From: Actinomycetes bacterium
Lineage (GTDB): Bacteria > Actinomycetota > Actinomycetes > Actinomycetales > Demequinaceae
DNA length: 64,000 nucleotides
NCBI GenBank assembly: GCA_023411615.1
Contig: JAEYOR010000010.1
Location: 124,001 to 188,000 of the forward strand
Reading direction: 5' to 3'
Shown: positions 28,006 to 37,306 of the stretch, piece after piece
Numbering within the stretch: the first letter of the stretch is position 1
Layout: each line of letters opens with the position of its first letter
Notes under the pieces: model-generated
Told to the model about the DNA's origin: nothing
Databases searched by the model: none
What the model saw: the letters and a program-made list of their open reading frames with translations, nothing else
Made by a program: the position numbers and the translations under genes

Positions 28006-28077
28006 ATCTCCAGCGTGGCACAGCGTTCGGGCGTGCCGTACCGCGCGCCGAGCGTCGTTGCGTGGCACAGTGGAGGA

Positions 28078-29085
28078 ATGACCTCAGCTCACCTCAAGGG
28101 ATTGTCCGAGGACGGCACACACGTGTTGCTCGTCACGGAGGACGGCTCAGAGTTTCGCCTTGAGATCTCTGAGGAGTTGCGTGCGCTCGTGCGTCACGCA
28201 CGGGTGACCCGCGCGGCGGAGCCGGGGCAAGCAACCACTCTCACTCCCCGAGAGATCCAACAGCGGATCCGCGCCGGTCTCAATGCTGCGGAACTTGCTC
28301 ATCTCACGGGAGAGCCTCTCGACGCACTTGTGAAGTTCGAGGCACCCGTCCTCGCCGAGAGGGCCTACATCGTCCAGCTTGCGCATGGCACCCGGGTAGG
28401 CACCGATTCCACTGCGCCGACGCTCGTCGACTTGGTCGGTGACCGGCTTGCGAGCCGGGGCGTTGATCCTGAGACCGTGCGGTGGGACGCGTGGCGCGGC
28501 GTCGACGAACCGTGGAAGGTCGCTGTTGACTACGTGGTGGGCGGTCGCACAATTCGCGCCCTTTGGGTGTTTGACCATGTGGCGAAGGCACTGACCGCCG
28601 AGGATGAAGAAGCGGCATGGCTCACGGAGACTGAGCTTCTTGAGGCCCCAATCCCCCGGCGTCACTTGAGCGCTGTGCGCAACGACAGCGCAGCGCGGAA
28701 TGAAGCCGTCCCACTTGAGCCTCGCCGTCCCGCCGCCATCACCTCGGCTGCGGATGAGTCCGATCCCTCTGCCCAGTCCCCAGGCGACCCGACCGACGAC
28801 CTTCTCGAGGACCTTGCGGCGCGCCGTGGAACGCGCGAGCCGATCGAGATGGAGGACGAGGACGAGGAGGGTGAGGAACGCTTTGAGGGCTTCGGCCCGG
28901 CGCGTTCACCTCAGTCAGGCACTGTGCCCACCCAGTCTCAGCAGACGTCATCTCGCACGATGCCGCACCCGGCCGGTTCCGCAAGGTCATCTCAGCCCGA
29001 GAAGGACGGTGCGAAGCCTCGTAAGGGGCGTGCGTCTGTTCCCAGCTGGGACGAGATCGTCTTTGGAGCTCGCAACGACACGTAG
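28078..29085 (+). CDS. sepH: Septation protein SepH (DUF3071)
   Basis: 335 residues. The N-terminal DUF3071 domain (about 1-180) has DGTHVLLVTEDGSEFRLEI, a helix-turn-helix-like LTPREIQQRIRAGLNAAELA, and RALWVFDHVAKALTAEDEEAAWL. The remainder is acidic and low in complexity (EMEDEDEEGEER), ending in the conserved VPSWDEIVFGAR. In Streptomyces and mycobacteria SepH binds FtsZ and promotes Z-ring assembly. GGAGGA lies immediately before the ATG at 28078. It is divergent from suhB and runs to within six bases of the phosphodiesterase stop. Confidence 0.92.
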   Translation: MTSAHLKGLSEDGTHVLLVTEDGSEFRLEISEELRALVRHARVTRAAEPGQATTLTPREIQQRIRAGLNAAELAHLTGEPLDALVKFEAPVLAERAYIVQLAHGTRVGTDSTAPTLVDLVGDRLASRGVDPETVRWDAWRGVDEPWKVAVDYVVGGRTIRALWVFDHVAKALTAEDEEAAWLTETELLEAPIPRRHLSAVRNDSAARNEAVPLEPRRPAAITSAADESDPSAQSPGDPTDDLLEDLAARRGTREPIEMEDEDEEGEERFEGFGPARSPQSGTVPTQSQQTSSRTMPHPAGSARSSQPEKDGAKPRKGRASVPSWDEIVFGARNDT

Positions 29086-29091
29086 CGTTTG

Positions 29092-30258
29092 CTACAGCCG
29101 CTCCGAGACAAGAAGCGGCACCGTCAGTTCCTCGGGCGTCAACGATCCGTGCATGCCGATGAGGTTGAGTGAGTGGGGCGTCTGCGTCCGTGAGTCGACC
29201 ACCGTTGCCCGCCCCGTCATTGCGACAACAATGTCACCAATGCGCGACGTGACATCAGCCGAGACGGGACCAAACAGTCCAAGATCCTCTGCGTCCGCGC
29301 GCGTCATGACGACAGCGTGGTCACCAAGATGGTCTGCCCACCGATCCGCCACTGCATCCACCGCGCCTTTGTCAACGTAGAGGTGCAGAGCGCGGGGCTC
29401 TCCTGCCACGATCTCGACATCGCGGGCAAGGACAGCATCGTCGGCGACGTCCCAGCGGGGTTGTCCGGGAACATCGACCATGCCGTGATCAGATGTGACC
29501 ACCATGAGCGCACCGGCAGGCAGCGAGCCCGCTAAGCGTCGAAGTTCTCTGTCCGCGTCCTCCACTGCCGCCACCCACTGGTCCGATTGCCATCCGTGCT
29601 TATGGCCCGCCGCATCAATATCGCCCCAGTACATGTACGTGATGCCTGGCTCGCGAGCGGCCTCCACAGCCACATCCACGCGCTCCGCGAGGCGGCGGGT
29701 GGCGATGAATCGACCGCCCCGCAGTGCTGCGTGCGTCAATCCGGAACCCTCAAAGCCATGGTTGCCGAGAGTTGTCACCCGAGAACCCGCCCGCGCGGCC
29801 TCATTCAGGAGCGATGGGCACGGTTGCCATTCTTCAGGATCGTAAGCGCCTTCCCATGAGATGAGGTTGGCCAATCCGCCAGTGCGAGGGTTGCGCGCGG
29901 TATAGCCCGTCATCCCCGTGCGTCCGGCACCCAAGCCCGTGCCAAAAAGTGACAAGGACGTGGCCGTCGTTGTGGGAAACCCTGCGGTGAGTTTGCCTGT
30001 TGAGATCGACCGCAAAAACGGCGCGTGGCCGCTTCTTGCCTCGAGTTGGTAATAGCCCAGGCCGTCAAGAATGACGACGACCACGTGACGTGCCTTAGAT
30101 AGCTGCAGGCGTTCGCGGTCGGCGCCGGCGTCCCGACCTTGCACCACGTGCCCCGCGCCAATCGCGTCAAGGCAACCAGATAGCACTGCGCCGAGCTCTC
30201 GCGCACCGTAATCGGGACGCTCCAGTCCAAGCGCGCTGAGCCGATCTCCCAAGCTCAC
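29092..30258 (-). CDS. Alkaline phosphatase-superfamily phosphodiesterase / nucleotide pyrophosphatase
   Basis: 388 residues. VVVILDGLGYYQLE provides the first metal-binding Asp. GFPTTTATSLSLFGTG holds the threonine nucleophile, as in NPP-type enzymes. MVVTSDHGMVDVPG gives the second metal site (DHG). A histidine in MYWGDIDAAGHKHG fits the remaining site. No signal peptide is seen, so the protein is probably cytoplasmic; the substrate is not known. The GTG start overlaps the stop of the DUF5998 gene by four bases. Confidence 0.85.
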   Translation of the reverse strand: MSLGDRLSALGLERPDYGARELGAVLSGCLDAIGAGHVVQGRDAGADRERLQLSKARHVVVVILDGLGYYQLEARSGHAPFLRSISTGKLTAGFPTTTATSLSLFGTGLGAGRTGMTGYTARNPRTGGLANLISWEGAYDPEEWQPCPSLLNEAARAGSRVTTLGNHGFEGSGLTHAALRGGRFIATRRLAERVDVAVEAAREPGITYMYWGDIDAAGHKHGWQSDQWVAAVEDADRELRRLAGSLPAGALMVVTSDHGMVDVPGQPRWDVADDAVLARDVEIVAGEPRALHLYVDKGAVDAVADRWADHLGDHAVVMTRADAEDLGLFGPVSADVTSRIGDIVVAMTGRATVVDSRTQTPHSLNLIGMHGSLTPEELTVPLLVSERL

Positions 30259-30821
30259 GCCTGGCGGCCTACCGCCCGGTTGAGCGCCTTTCCAAACTCC
30301 TCGAGCGCACGAACCGACGCTTCGCCGTCAGCAATGACACTTGCGCGTGCAAGAGTGTCGTCACCAGTGACATCTCCCGTATAACCGTGGTCGGCATCGC
30401 AGTTCTCGTCGCCGCAATGAGCAGGCTCAAGGTCAATTCGTGAGTGAACGCCCCAACCAACGGCGAGCACGAGCTCGTGGGGAACGTCGCCCTCGGAGAA
30501 CGTCTCGGGGTGGTGGATCACATGCGTCAGCGCGACAGAGCTGATCGACCGTAGCGGTGCTGACTCAACCGTGGCCGACGCTGCGGGAGTTCCCCCACTT
30601 TGTGGGCCTGCACCATCGTCAATGTGTGCACGGAGCAGGTGCATATCGGTGAGCACAAGGACCGACATGTGACGACGAACCTCGGCAGTATCGAAAGTCG
30701 TCTCCGCGTGGACGAAGTGCGCACGCACTTTCTCGTCTCCAATAGCGCTACGAAGGACATGATTGGCGAGCGCCGGGTAGTAGCCAGCGCCCGCTATGGA
30801 TTGGGCAAGCGAAGACGACAT
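30255..30821 (-). CDS. DUF5998 protein
   Basis: 188 residues from the ATG at 30821 (MSSSLAQSIAGAGYYP), chosen because GACAAT stands seven bases before it. The protein contains HFVHAETTFDTAEVRRHM, SVLVLTDMHLLRAHIDD and VLAVGWGVHSRIDLEPAHCGDENC, features of the DUF5998 family of actinobacteria. No known catalytic motif, signal or membrane segment is visible. The gene is next to the topoisomerase IV A gene (divergent) and coupled to the phosphodiesterase by a four-base overlap. Confidence 0.82.
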   Translation of the reverse strand: MSSSLAQSIAGAGYYPALANHVLRSAIGDEKVRAHFVHAETTFDTAEVRRHMSVLVLTDMHLLRAHIDDGAGPQSGGTPAASATVESAPLRSISSVALTHVIHHPETFSEGDVPHELVLAVGWGVHSRIDLEPAHCGDENCDADHGYTGDVTGDDTLARASVIADGEASVRALEEFGKALNRAVGRQA

Positions 30822-30828
30822 GCGGGAT

Positions 30829-30834
30829 ATTGTC
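30829..30834 (-). promoter_or_regulatory. -10-like GACAAT of the DUF5998 gene
   Basis: GACAAT lies seven bases before ATG 30821 on the minus strand, with no ribosome site between. Confidence 0.4.
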
Positions 30835-30921
30835 GCACCTGCGCGCGTGGCGTGGCGACCCGCCTCGCACTCGCGAGGGACAATGACGAGCAATCCAAGC
30901 CGAGCCGGAAACGGAGTGTGC

Positions 30922-33381
30922 ATGAGCGAGCCCGCCGGACAGATCGTCGATATCGACGTCAGCGCCGAGATGGAGTCGTCCTTCCTTGAGTACGCCTACT
31001 CCGTCATCTACTCGCGTGCACTGCCCGATGCTCGCGACGGCCTCAAGCCTGTCCAACGCCGCATCATCTACACGATGGGAGACATGGGCCTGCGCCCAGA
31101 CCGACCCCACGTGAAGTCCTCGCGCGTTGTCGGCGAGGTCATGGGAAAGCTCCACCCGCACGGTGATTCGGCGATCTACGACGCTCTTGTCCGCATGGCT
31201 CAGCCATTTTCTCTCCGTCTGCCGCTTGTCGACGGGCACGGCAACTTCGGTTCGCTCGATGACGGCCCCGCCGCTTCGCGATATACCGAAGCGCGCCTCG
31301 CGCCTGCGTCGATGGCGATGATTGCGGACCTCAGCGAAGACGTCGTTGACTTTGTTCCCAATTACGACAACAAGCTGCGTCAACCGTCGGTATTGCCAAG
31401 CGCGCTGCCCAACCTTTTGGTGAACGGTGCTGCCGGCATCGCCGTTGGCATGGCAACAAACATGGCGCCTCACAACCTCATTGAGGTAGTCTCGGCGGCG
31501 CGGCACTTGCTCGCTAATCCTTCTGCCAGCCTCGACGACCTCATGAAATTCATCCCGGGCCCGGACCTGCCGTCCGGAGGGAAGATCGTCGGGCTGGATG
31601 GCATTCGACAAGCGTATGAAAGTGGCCGCGGTGCCTTCCGCACTCGTGCCACCGCCCGCATCGAAAACGTCACGGCCAAACGCAAAGGCATTGTGGTGAC
31701 GGAACTGCCCTACGGCGTCGGACCCGAGCGTGTCATCGAGAAGATCAAGGACGGCGTCTCAGCAAAGAAGATCCAAGGCATCTCGGCCGTCACGGACCTC
31801 ACGGATCGCCATCACGGCTTGCGACTCGTCGTGGAGGTTCGCACCGGCTTTTCGCCCGAAGCTGTCCTCGAACAGCTCTACAAGCTGACGCCACTTGAGG
31901 AGAACTTCGCGATCAACAATGTCGCTCTCGTCAATGGTGAGCCACGCACGCTCGGGCTCAAGGCCCTCCTCACCGTGTGGGTGGACCACCGCATTGAGGT
32001 GACACGGCGCCGCTCCGAGTTCCGCCTCGCGGCTCGCAAAGATCGACTTCACCTTGTCGACGGCTTGCTTATTGCCATCCTCGACATCGACGAGGTCATT
32101 CAGATCATTCGCACGTCGGACGACGCTGGCACCGCGAAAGACCGGCTCATGCTGGCTTTCGACCTCAGCGACATTCAAGCCGAGTACATTCTCGAGTTGC
32201 GCTTGCGCCGGCTGACGAAGTTCTCCCGCCTTGAGTTGGAAAACGAGAAGTCTCAATTGCTTGCCGAGATTGCGGAGCTCGAAGAAATTCTTGCGTCCGA
32301 CGCCGTATTGCGTGGAGTTGTTGGCCGCGAGATGGACGCGGTTGCCGCAGAGCATGGCACGCCGCGCCGCACCATCTTGTTGGCCGACGCGGGAACTGTT
32401 GTGCCCGCATTGAGCACGGGCGTGGGCGCGAGCGCGGCTGCGACCGTGCCTTCGCGCGGCCGCGCCGTTACGCCTGACCTCGAGATTCCTGACACCCCGT
32501 GCTTTGCGCTCATGTCAACAACGGGTCTGGTCGCGCGCACCGCGGATGACCATCCGGTTGCGCGCGAGGGACGGCGCTCTCCTCACGACGCGCTCACATC
32601 GGTTGTTGCGTCGTCGGCCCGTGCCGATGTTGGCGTGCTCACGTCGAAAGGCCGCGTGGTGCGGCTCTCACTACTTGATGTGCCCGCTCTGCCGTCCACT
32701 GATGACCCGCCATCCCTCGCTGGCGGCGCTCCCCTACGGGAGCTCATGGTGCTTGAGCGAGGCGAAGAGCCGGTTGCCTTGTTGCCTCTCGACGGAGACA
32801 TTCCTGTCGCTCTCGGCACCCGCCAGGGAGTGGTGAAGCGGGTGACGCCGGAGCCATCGCCGTCCCGTGACTCATGGGAGATCATCAGCCTCAAAGACGG
32901 TGACGAGGTTGTGGGTGCCGCTCTTGCGGATGAACAGTCTGAACTCGTCTTCGTCTCCTCGGATGCCCAGTTGCTGCATTTCCCGGCGAGCGCGGTGAGG
33001 CCCCAAGGTCGCCCCGCGGGCGGGATGGCAGGCATGAAGCTGTCACCTGGAGCCGTCGTCATGTCGTTCACCGTTGTGAAGCCGGACGACGATGCCGTCG
33101 TCGTCACCGTGTCGGGTTCAACTGACGGCCTGCCGGGCACACAGCCGGGCGCCGCCAAGGTCACCCCTCTCACCGAATACCCGGGCAAGGGACGTGCGAC
33201 GGGCGGCGTGCGCGCGCACCGTTTCCTCAAGGGCGAAGATGCACTCCTTGCCGCGTGGGTGGGGGCCGCGCCTGCTCGAGCCGCAGCAGCGTCGGGACAA
33301 CCGCTCGATCTTCCGCAGGAATTCGGCCGACGCGATGGTTCAGGGCAGACGCTGCCAACGCCTGTGGGAGGCATCGGCTAA
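30922..33381 (+). CDS. parC: DNA topoisomerase IV subunit A
   Basis: 819 residues from the ATG at 30922 (CGGAG upstream). The breakage-reunion domain has SRALPDARDGLKPVQRRI, the quinolone-determining segment HPHGDSAIYDALVRMAQ (S83, D87) and the catalytic tyrosine Y121 in SRYTEARL. The C-terminal beta-pinwheel domain shows repeats such as VVRLSLLDVPALPS and GVVKRVTPEPSP but no QRRGGxG GyrA box, which supports topoisomerase IV over gyrase. The matching B subunit lies 1.75 kb away on the other strand. It decatenates daughter chromosomes. Streptomyces and many Micrococcales have such a pair, mycobacteria do not. Confidence 0.93.
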   Translation: MSEPAGQIVDIDVSAEMESSFLEYAYSVIYSRALPDARDGLKPVQRRIIYTMGDMGLRPDRPHVKSSRVVGEVMGKLHPHGDSAIYDALVRMAQPFSLRLPLVDGHGNFGSLDDGPAASRYTEARLAPASMAMIADLSEDVVDFVPNYDNKLRQPSVLPSALPNLLVNGAAGIAVGMATNMAPHNLIEVVSAARHLLANPSASLDDLMKFIPGPDLPSGGKIVGLDGIRQAYESGRGAFRTRATARIENVTAKRKGIVVTELPYGVGPERVIEKIKDGVSAKKIQGISAVTDLTDRHHGLRLVVEVRTGFSPEAVLEQLYKLTPLEENFAINNVALVNGEPRTLGLKALLTVWVDHRIEVTRRRSEFRLAARKDRLHLVDGLLIAILDIDEVIQIIRTSDDAGTAKDRLMLAFDLSDIQAEYILELRLRRLTKFSRLELENEKSQLLAEIAELEEILASDAVLRGVVGREMDAVAAEHGTPRRTILLADAGTVVPALSTGVGASAAATVPSRGRAVTPDLEIPDTPCFALMSTTGLVARTADDHPVAREGRRSPHDALTSVVASSARADVGVLTSKGRVVRLSLLDVPALPSTDDPPSLAGGAPLRELMVLERGEEPVALLPLDGDIPVALGTRQGVVKRVTPEPSPSRDSWEIISLKDGDEVVGAALADEQSELVFVSSDAQLLHFPASAVRPQGRPAGGMAGMKLSPGAVVMSFTVVKPDDDAVVVTVSGSTDGLPGTQPGAAKVTPLTEYPGKGRATGGVRAHRFLKGEDALLAAWVGAAPARAAAASGQPLDLPQEFGRRDGSGQTLPTPVGGIG

Positions 33382-33396
33382 CACCGCTCGGTTGTG

Positions 33397-34665
33397 TCAG
33401 TGGTCGAATGCCCAGTTCTTGTCAGTGACGTACTTCGCCACGACAAGTCCGATGAGGATGGCGAGGACAACGAGCAACACCTGAAGGATCCCCGCCGTCG
33501 CGTCAACATACCGCGCGTCATTAAGGCTGACGACGGCCTCGTGGGCGAGCACCCCGGGTATCTGCACGAGTGACGCGGGCACTTGGAGCGTGATGACCGG
33601 CCACCGGCCTCCGCGGGCACCAAAGGCCGCCAATAGGCCGAGGACAAAGCATGCGAGGAACGTCGCGGTTTGCACTGCCATGCCGTTCTCGATGAGAAGC
33701 ACCCGAGGGACGTTGACGAGTCCGATTGCCGCTGCCGTGAGCGCCATGCGCCACGGCGAGTTGAACATCAACGCGAAGCCGAGAACGCCGCCACACGACG
33801 CGGCGGCAACGATGAGGAGCTCGAGCCACAAGGCGACATCAATGGGTTCGCGGGGTGAGGTGTCGAGGGGGCTCAGCAAAGATCCAGCCCAGACCACGGC
33901 CGCAGCGGCGAGGGTAAGCCAGGTGCCGTAGACAACGCGTGGAATGCCTGCCGAGAAATCTGACTTGGCGAGGTCGAGCGCACCCGTGATGAGGGCGAAT
34001 CCGGGCAACAAGAAAAGGACCGATGAGATGTAGCCCGATGCGTGAGTCTCAAGCCCGGTACCGATGACGCTGACGAGTCCCATGATGCCGATGTACACGC
34101 CCGTCGCGGTGGCCGCTGCCGCCATCACCGAGCCAAAGACATTGAAGTGATGGCGCGCGAGAACGCGACGCACCCATTGGCCAAGGAAGGCGGCGACAAA
34201 GACGACGGCGACTTCGAGTGGGCGCGCCCGATTCAGGACCGCAAAGGCCGCACACGCCGCACCCGCAAATGCGGCATTTGCCCACATCGGATACAAGGCG
34301 CTCCGGTTCTCGATCTCATCGAGGGCGGCGTGGACATCGGCGGCCGACATGCGCTCGGGTACCGCACGACGGAAACGGTCAAGCCGAGCAATGCGGTCAG
34401 CATTGACGCCAAGGTGCGGGGCTTCGGCGACCTCCGTGCGAAAGACTTGACCAGCCCGCGAGGTTGCAGTGATCTCTGACGTGGTGACGACGCTCGCGTG
34501 GGCGTCGATTCCAAGGGCACGGGCAACGGTCGTCATCCCTTGTTTGACACGATAGGCGGCCGTGCCAGCGGAAAGCATGAGGAGGCCCACACGGAGCACC
34601 GCGTTGGAGCGGCGTCCCAACTCTTCGGCGTCGATTGCGGCAGTGGCGTCCGTCTGGTCAGTCAC
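33397..34665 (-). CDS. thrE: ThrE-type threonine/serine exporter
   Basis: 422 residues from the GTG at 34665 (VTDQTDATAA), chosen because CAGAAT stands six bases before it; a GTG 18 bases earlier has no support. A soluble N-terminal domain with LRVGLLMLSAGTAAYRVKQGM and TTSEITATSRAG is followed by about ten membrane segments. The fused ThrE form is typical of actinobacteria; Corynebacterium ThrE exports threonine and serine using the membrane potential. It lies between the two topoisomerase IV genes, ending 15 bases from parC tail to tail. Confidence 0.9.
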   Translation of the reverse strand: MTDQTDATAAIDAEELGRRSNAVLRVGLLMLSAGTAAYRVKQGMTTVARALGIDAHASVVTTSEITATSRAGQVFRTEVAEAPHLGVNADRIARLDRFRRAVPERMSAADVHAALDEIENRSALYPMWANAAFAGAACAAFAVLNRARPLEVAVVFVAAFLGQWVRRVLARHHFNVFGSVMAAAATATGVYIGIMGLVSVIGTGLETHASGYISSVLFLLPGFALITGALDLAKSDFSAGIPRVVYGTWLTLAAAAVVWAGSLLSPLDTSPREPIDVALWLELLIVAAASCGGVLGFALMFNSPWRMALTAAAIGLVNVPRVLLIENGMAVQTATFLACFVLGLLAAFGARGGRWPVITLQVPASLVQIPGVLAHEAVVSLNDARYVDATAGILQVLLVVLAILIGLVVAKYVTDKNWAFDH

Positions 34666-34671
34666 GCACAC

Positions 34672-34677
34672 ATTCTG
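34672..34677 (-). promoter_or_regulatory. -10-like CAGAAT of thrE (leaderless)
   Basis: CAGAAT lies six bases before GTG 34665 on the minus strand. The same hexamer stands before the degenerate receiver gene at 56.7 kb. Confidence 0.4.
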
Positions 34678-34722
34678 ACGCACGAAGCGATGAGTGCATG
34701 CGACCAGTGGCCCCCGTCGCGG

Positions 34723-35091
34723 TCAGACCGACTTCGCTGGTCCGCCAAGGTGCGTCAAACGGGCCTCGATGAGCGCTGACCACTGCCGGGAGCGTCGGCG
34801 CGCTTCAATGGTGCCGTTAGTCGCGAGGGCTCCCGCAATGAGAAGAATGACGGCCGCGGCGTCCCAATCCACAATGGCAAGCGCGGCGCCACCGAATGCA
34901 GCGATAGCGATCATTCCTGCTGCGCCCCAAAATGAACGCGCTGCACCTAACATCGCTCCGAGCGCCGCCGGATCCGAGCACTCGTGTATGGCCCGCGCGG
35001 CAGTCGCGTCAGGCACACGCGGAAGCACTCGCGTCCACCCAAGGTCGGGCAGCGACGGATCAAGGGTGCTGTAGAAGTGATCGCGGCTCAC
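34723..35091 (-). CDS. Small membrane protein, unknown function
   Basis: 122 residues. The N-terminal third is soluble (MSRDHFYSTLDPSLPDL), two hydrophobic segments follow (about 55-72 and 76-92, AGMIAIAAFGGAALAIV and AAVILLIAGALA), and the C-terminus is basic and helical. No family was recognised. The GTG at 35091 has TACGGT six bases before it and a partial ribosome site GGTGAG. It is between parE and thrE on the same strand, 41 bases after parE and 57 before thrE. A co-transcript with either is possible. Confidence 0.7.
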   Translation of the reverse strand: MSRDHFYSTLDPSLPDLGWTRVLPRVPDATAARAIHECSDPAALGAMLGAARSFWGAAGMIAIAAFGGAALAIVDWDAAAVILLIAGALATNGTIEARRRSRQWSALIEARLTHLGGPAKSV

Positions 35092-35097
35092 CGTCTC

Positions 35098-35103
35098 ACC
35101 GTA
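35098..35103 (-). promoter_or_regulatory. -10 element TACGGT of the small membrane protein gene
   Basis: TACGGT, six bases, then GTG 35091 on the minus strand. Confidence 0.4.
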
Positions 35104-35132
35104 ACCCGTTGTCGCGGCACGCGCAGGCTGGC

Positions 35133-37232
35133 CTAGGTATCGATGCGGTTAGTATCGAGGCTCGACGCGCCGGCGATGATGAAGTCACGCCGTGGTCCCA
35201 CATCGTTGCCCATGAGCAGTTCGAAGATCTCTTCCGCCTTGGCCGCGTCACGTGCAGTGACGCGGCGCAGGGTGCGCTTGGTGGGGTCCATCGTCGTCTC
35301 CGCCAATTGATCCGCATCCATCTCGCCGAGACCCTTGTAGCGCTGAATGTCTTCCTTGTACGAGCGCCCCGCCCGCTTGAGCTCTCGCAAGGTGTCATGC
35401 AGTTGTTGTTCAGAGTACGTATAGATGTACTCACGCTGACGCCTCGCGGAACCGGCGACGTCGATGCGGTGCAGCGGTGGCACCGCGGCGTACACCCGGC
35501 CTTCATCGACGAGGGGTCGCATGTAGCGGAAGAACAGGGTGAGGAGCAAGGTGCGAATATGAGCGCCGTCCACATCGGCGTCGGTCATGAGGATGACTTT
35601 GCCGTAGCGCGCGGCGTCGAGGTCGAAGGTCCGCCCCGAGCCTGCCCCAATGACCTGAATGATGCTCGCGCATTCCGCGTTGTGAAGCATGTCGGTGACC
35701 GAGGCACGCTGGACGTTGAGAATCTTTCCGCGTATCGGCAAGAGCGCTTGGAAGTCCGATTGCCGCGCCAACTTCGCTGTCCCAAGCGCCGAGTCACCCT
35801 CGACAATGAAGAGTTCTGATTGCTCGATGTCGTTGCTTCGGCAATCCGCAAGTTTTGCGGGCAGCGTGGAGGTCTCGAGGGCATTCTTGCGTCGTGAGAT
35901 CTCCTTTTGCTTTCGAGCCGCAACCCGGGCGCGCATCTCCGCGACGATCTTCTCGAGGACCGTGCTCGCTTGGACCTTGACGTCCCGTTTTGGCGAGTTG
36001 AGGATCTGGGTGAGCTCGGTTTCGACCACCTTGGCGACAATCGATCGCACCGGCGTGGTACCGAGCACCTCCTTTGTCTGACCCTCGAACTGCGGCTCGG
36101 GAAGTCTCACCGTCACGACGGCAGTGAGGCCCGCCATGATGTCGTCTTTCTCAATGCGCTCTGCGCCATCCTTGCCCGTCAGCTTGAGGCGCCGCGCGTT
36201 CTGCTCGATGACCTTGCGAACAGTTTTGGTCAGACCTTGCTCGAAGCCCGCCATATGCGTGCCGCCCTTTGGCGTCGAGATGATGTTGACGAAGCTTCGC
36301 ACCTCGGTGTCGTACCCCACACCCCAACGCAAAGAGATGTCCACCTGACACCTGCGCTGCACCTCCTCCGAAACCAGCTGTCCGTTCGGTTTCAGCACCG
36401 GCACGGTCTCCGAGTACTCCCCTTCTCCCGAGAGTTCCCAGATGTCAGTCACGCCCGCGTCGGGAGCAATGTGCTCGACAAAGTCCCTGGTGCCACCATC
36501 AAATCGGAACGACTCCTCGCTGATGTTCTCGGGATCGCGTTCGTCGCGGACAACGAGAGTGAGGCCTGGAACGAGAAAGGCGGTCTGGCGAGCACGCACC
36601 ACCAACTCGTCGTATGAGAACGCTGCGTTCTTGTTGAATATCTGCCGGTCCGCCCAATAGCGGACTCGAGTACCAGTGACGTTCTTCGACACCTTGTCTG
36701 TCACGTCGAGCTCAGACCCCGTGAGGAAGGCCGAGAACTCAGCATCTGGCGTCGGACCGCTGGCCGGATCGGCCCACCGTCCCGGCTCTCCGCGCCTGAA
36801 GGCCATGTGATGGGTCTTGCCGTCTCGATCAACCCATACGTCAAGTCGCTCCGAAAGCGCATTCACCACCGAGGCACCGACGCCGTGGAGGCCACCAGAG
36901 GCGGCATAGGAGCCACCACCGAATTTGCCACCCGCGTGCAGTTTGGTCATCACCACTTCGATGCCAGTCAAGCCGGTCTTGGGCTCAACATCGACCGGAA
37001 TGCCACGGGCGCGGTCACGCACCTCGACAGAGTCATCCGGGTGCAACACCACATCAATGCGATCACCGAAGCCGCCCAAGGCCTCATCCACTGAATTGTC
37101 GATGATCTCCCATAGGCAATGCATGAGGCCGCGGGAGTCCGTGGTGCCGATGTACATGCCGGGGCGTTTGCGAACGGCCTCAAGACCTTCGAGAACCGAC
37201 AGATGACGCGCGGAGTAGTCGGAGGTTGCCAC
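35133..37232 (-). CDS. parE: DNA topoisomerase IV subunit B
   Basis: 699 residues. The GHKL ATPase domain has HLSVLEGLEAVRKRPGMYIG, EIIDNSVDEAL, and the lid GGKFGGGSYAASGGLHGVGAS. The QTK loop is EGQTKEVLG. The TOPRIM domain has FIVEGDSALGTAK (SALGTAK replaces the common SAGGSAK) and the metal site MTDADVDGAHIRTLLLT. The end has YKGLGEMDADQLAETTMDP. It supplies ATP-driven strand passage with ParC. The GTG at 37232 follows TAGGAT by six bases, so the message is probably leaderless. Confidence 0.94.
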   Translation of the reverse strand: MATSDYSARHLSVLEGLEAVRKRPGMYIGTTDSRGLMHCLWEIIDNSVDEALGGFGDRIDVVLHPDDSVEVRDRARGIPVDVEPKTGLTGIEVVMTKLHAGGKFGGGSYAASGGLHGVGASVVNALSERLDVWVDRDGKTHHMAFRRGEPGRWADPASGPTPDAEFSAFLTGSELDVTDKVSKNVTGTRVRYWADRQIFNKNAAFSYDELVVRARQTAFLVPGLTLVVRDERDPENISEESFRFDGGTRDFVEHIAPDAGVTDIWELSGEGEYSETVPVLKPNGQLVSEEVQRRCQVDISLRWGVGYDTEVRSFVNIISTPKGGTHMAGFEQGLTKTVRKVIEQNARRLKLTGKDGAERIEKDDIMAGLTAVVTVRLPEPQFEGQTKEVLGTTPVRSIVAKVVETELTQILNSPKRDVKVQASTVLEKIVAEMRARVAARKQKEISRRKNALETSTLPAKLADCRSNDIEQSELFIVEGDSALGTAKLARQSDFQALLPIRGKILNVQRASVTDMLHNAECASIIQVIGAGSGRTFDLDAARYGKVILMTDADVDGAHIRTLLLTLFFRYMRPLVDEGRVYAAVPPLHRIDVAGSARRQREYIYTYSEQQLHDTLRELKRAGRSYKEDIQRYKGLGEMDADQLAETTMDPTKRTLRRVTARDAAKAEEIFELLMGNDVGPRRDFIIAGASSLDTNRIDT

Positions 37233-37238
37233 CCCGAC

Positions 37239-37244
37239 ATCCTA
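37239..37244 (-). promoter_or_regulatory. -10 element TAGGAT of parE (leaderless)
   Basis: TAGGAT, six bases (GTCGGG), then GTG 37232 on the minus strand. Confidence 0.55.
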
Positions 37245-37306
37245 GGCGTGCCGTGCTCCGCGCTGGGCGTGGCACGCGGGCCGCTGAAGGACTTCTCGCC
37301 CGGAGG

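Noticed and set aside
27277..28077. Extended N-terminus of sepH (200-plus extra codons)
   Set aside because: It would lie wholly over suhB on the other strand. The SepH domain starts at the ATG 28078 preceded by GGAGGA.
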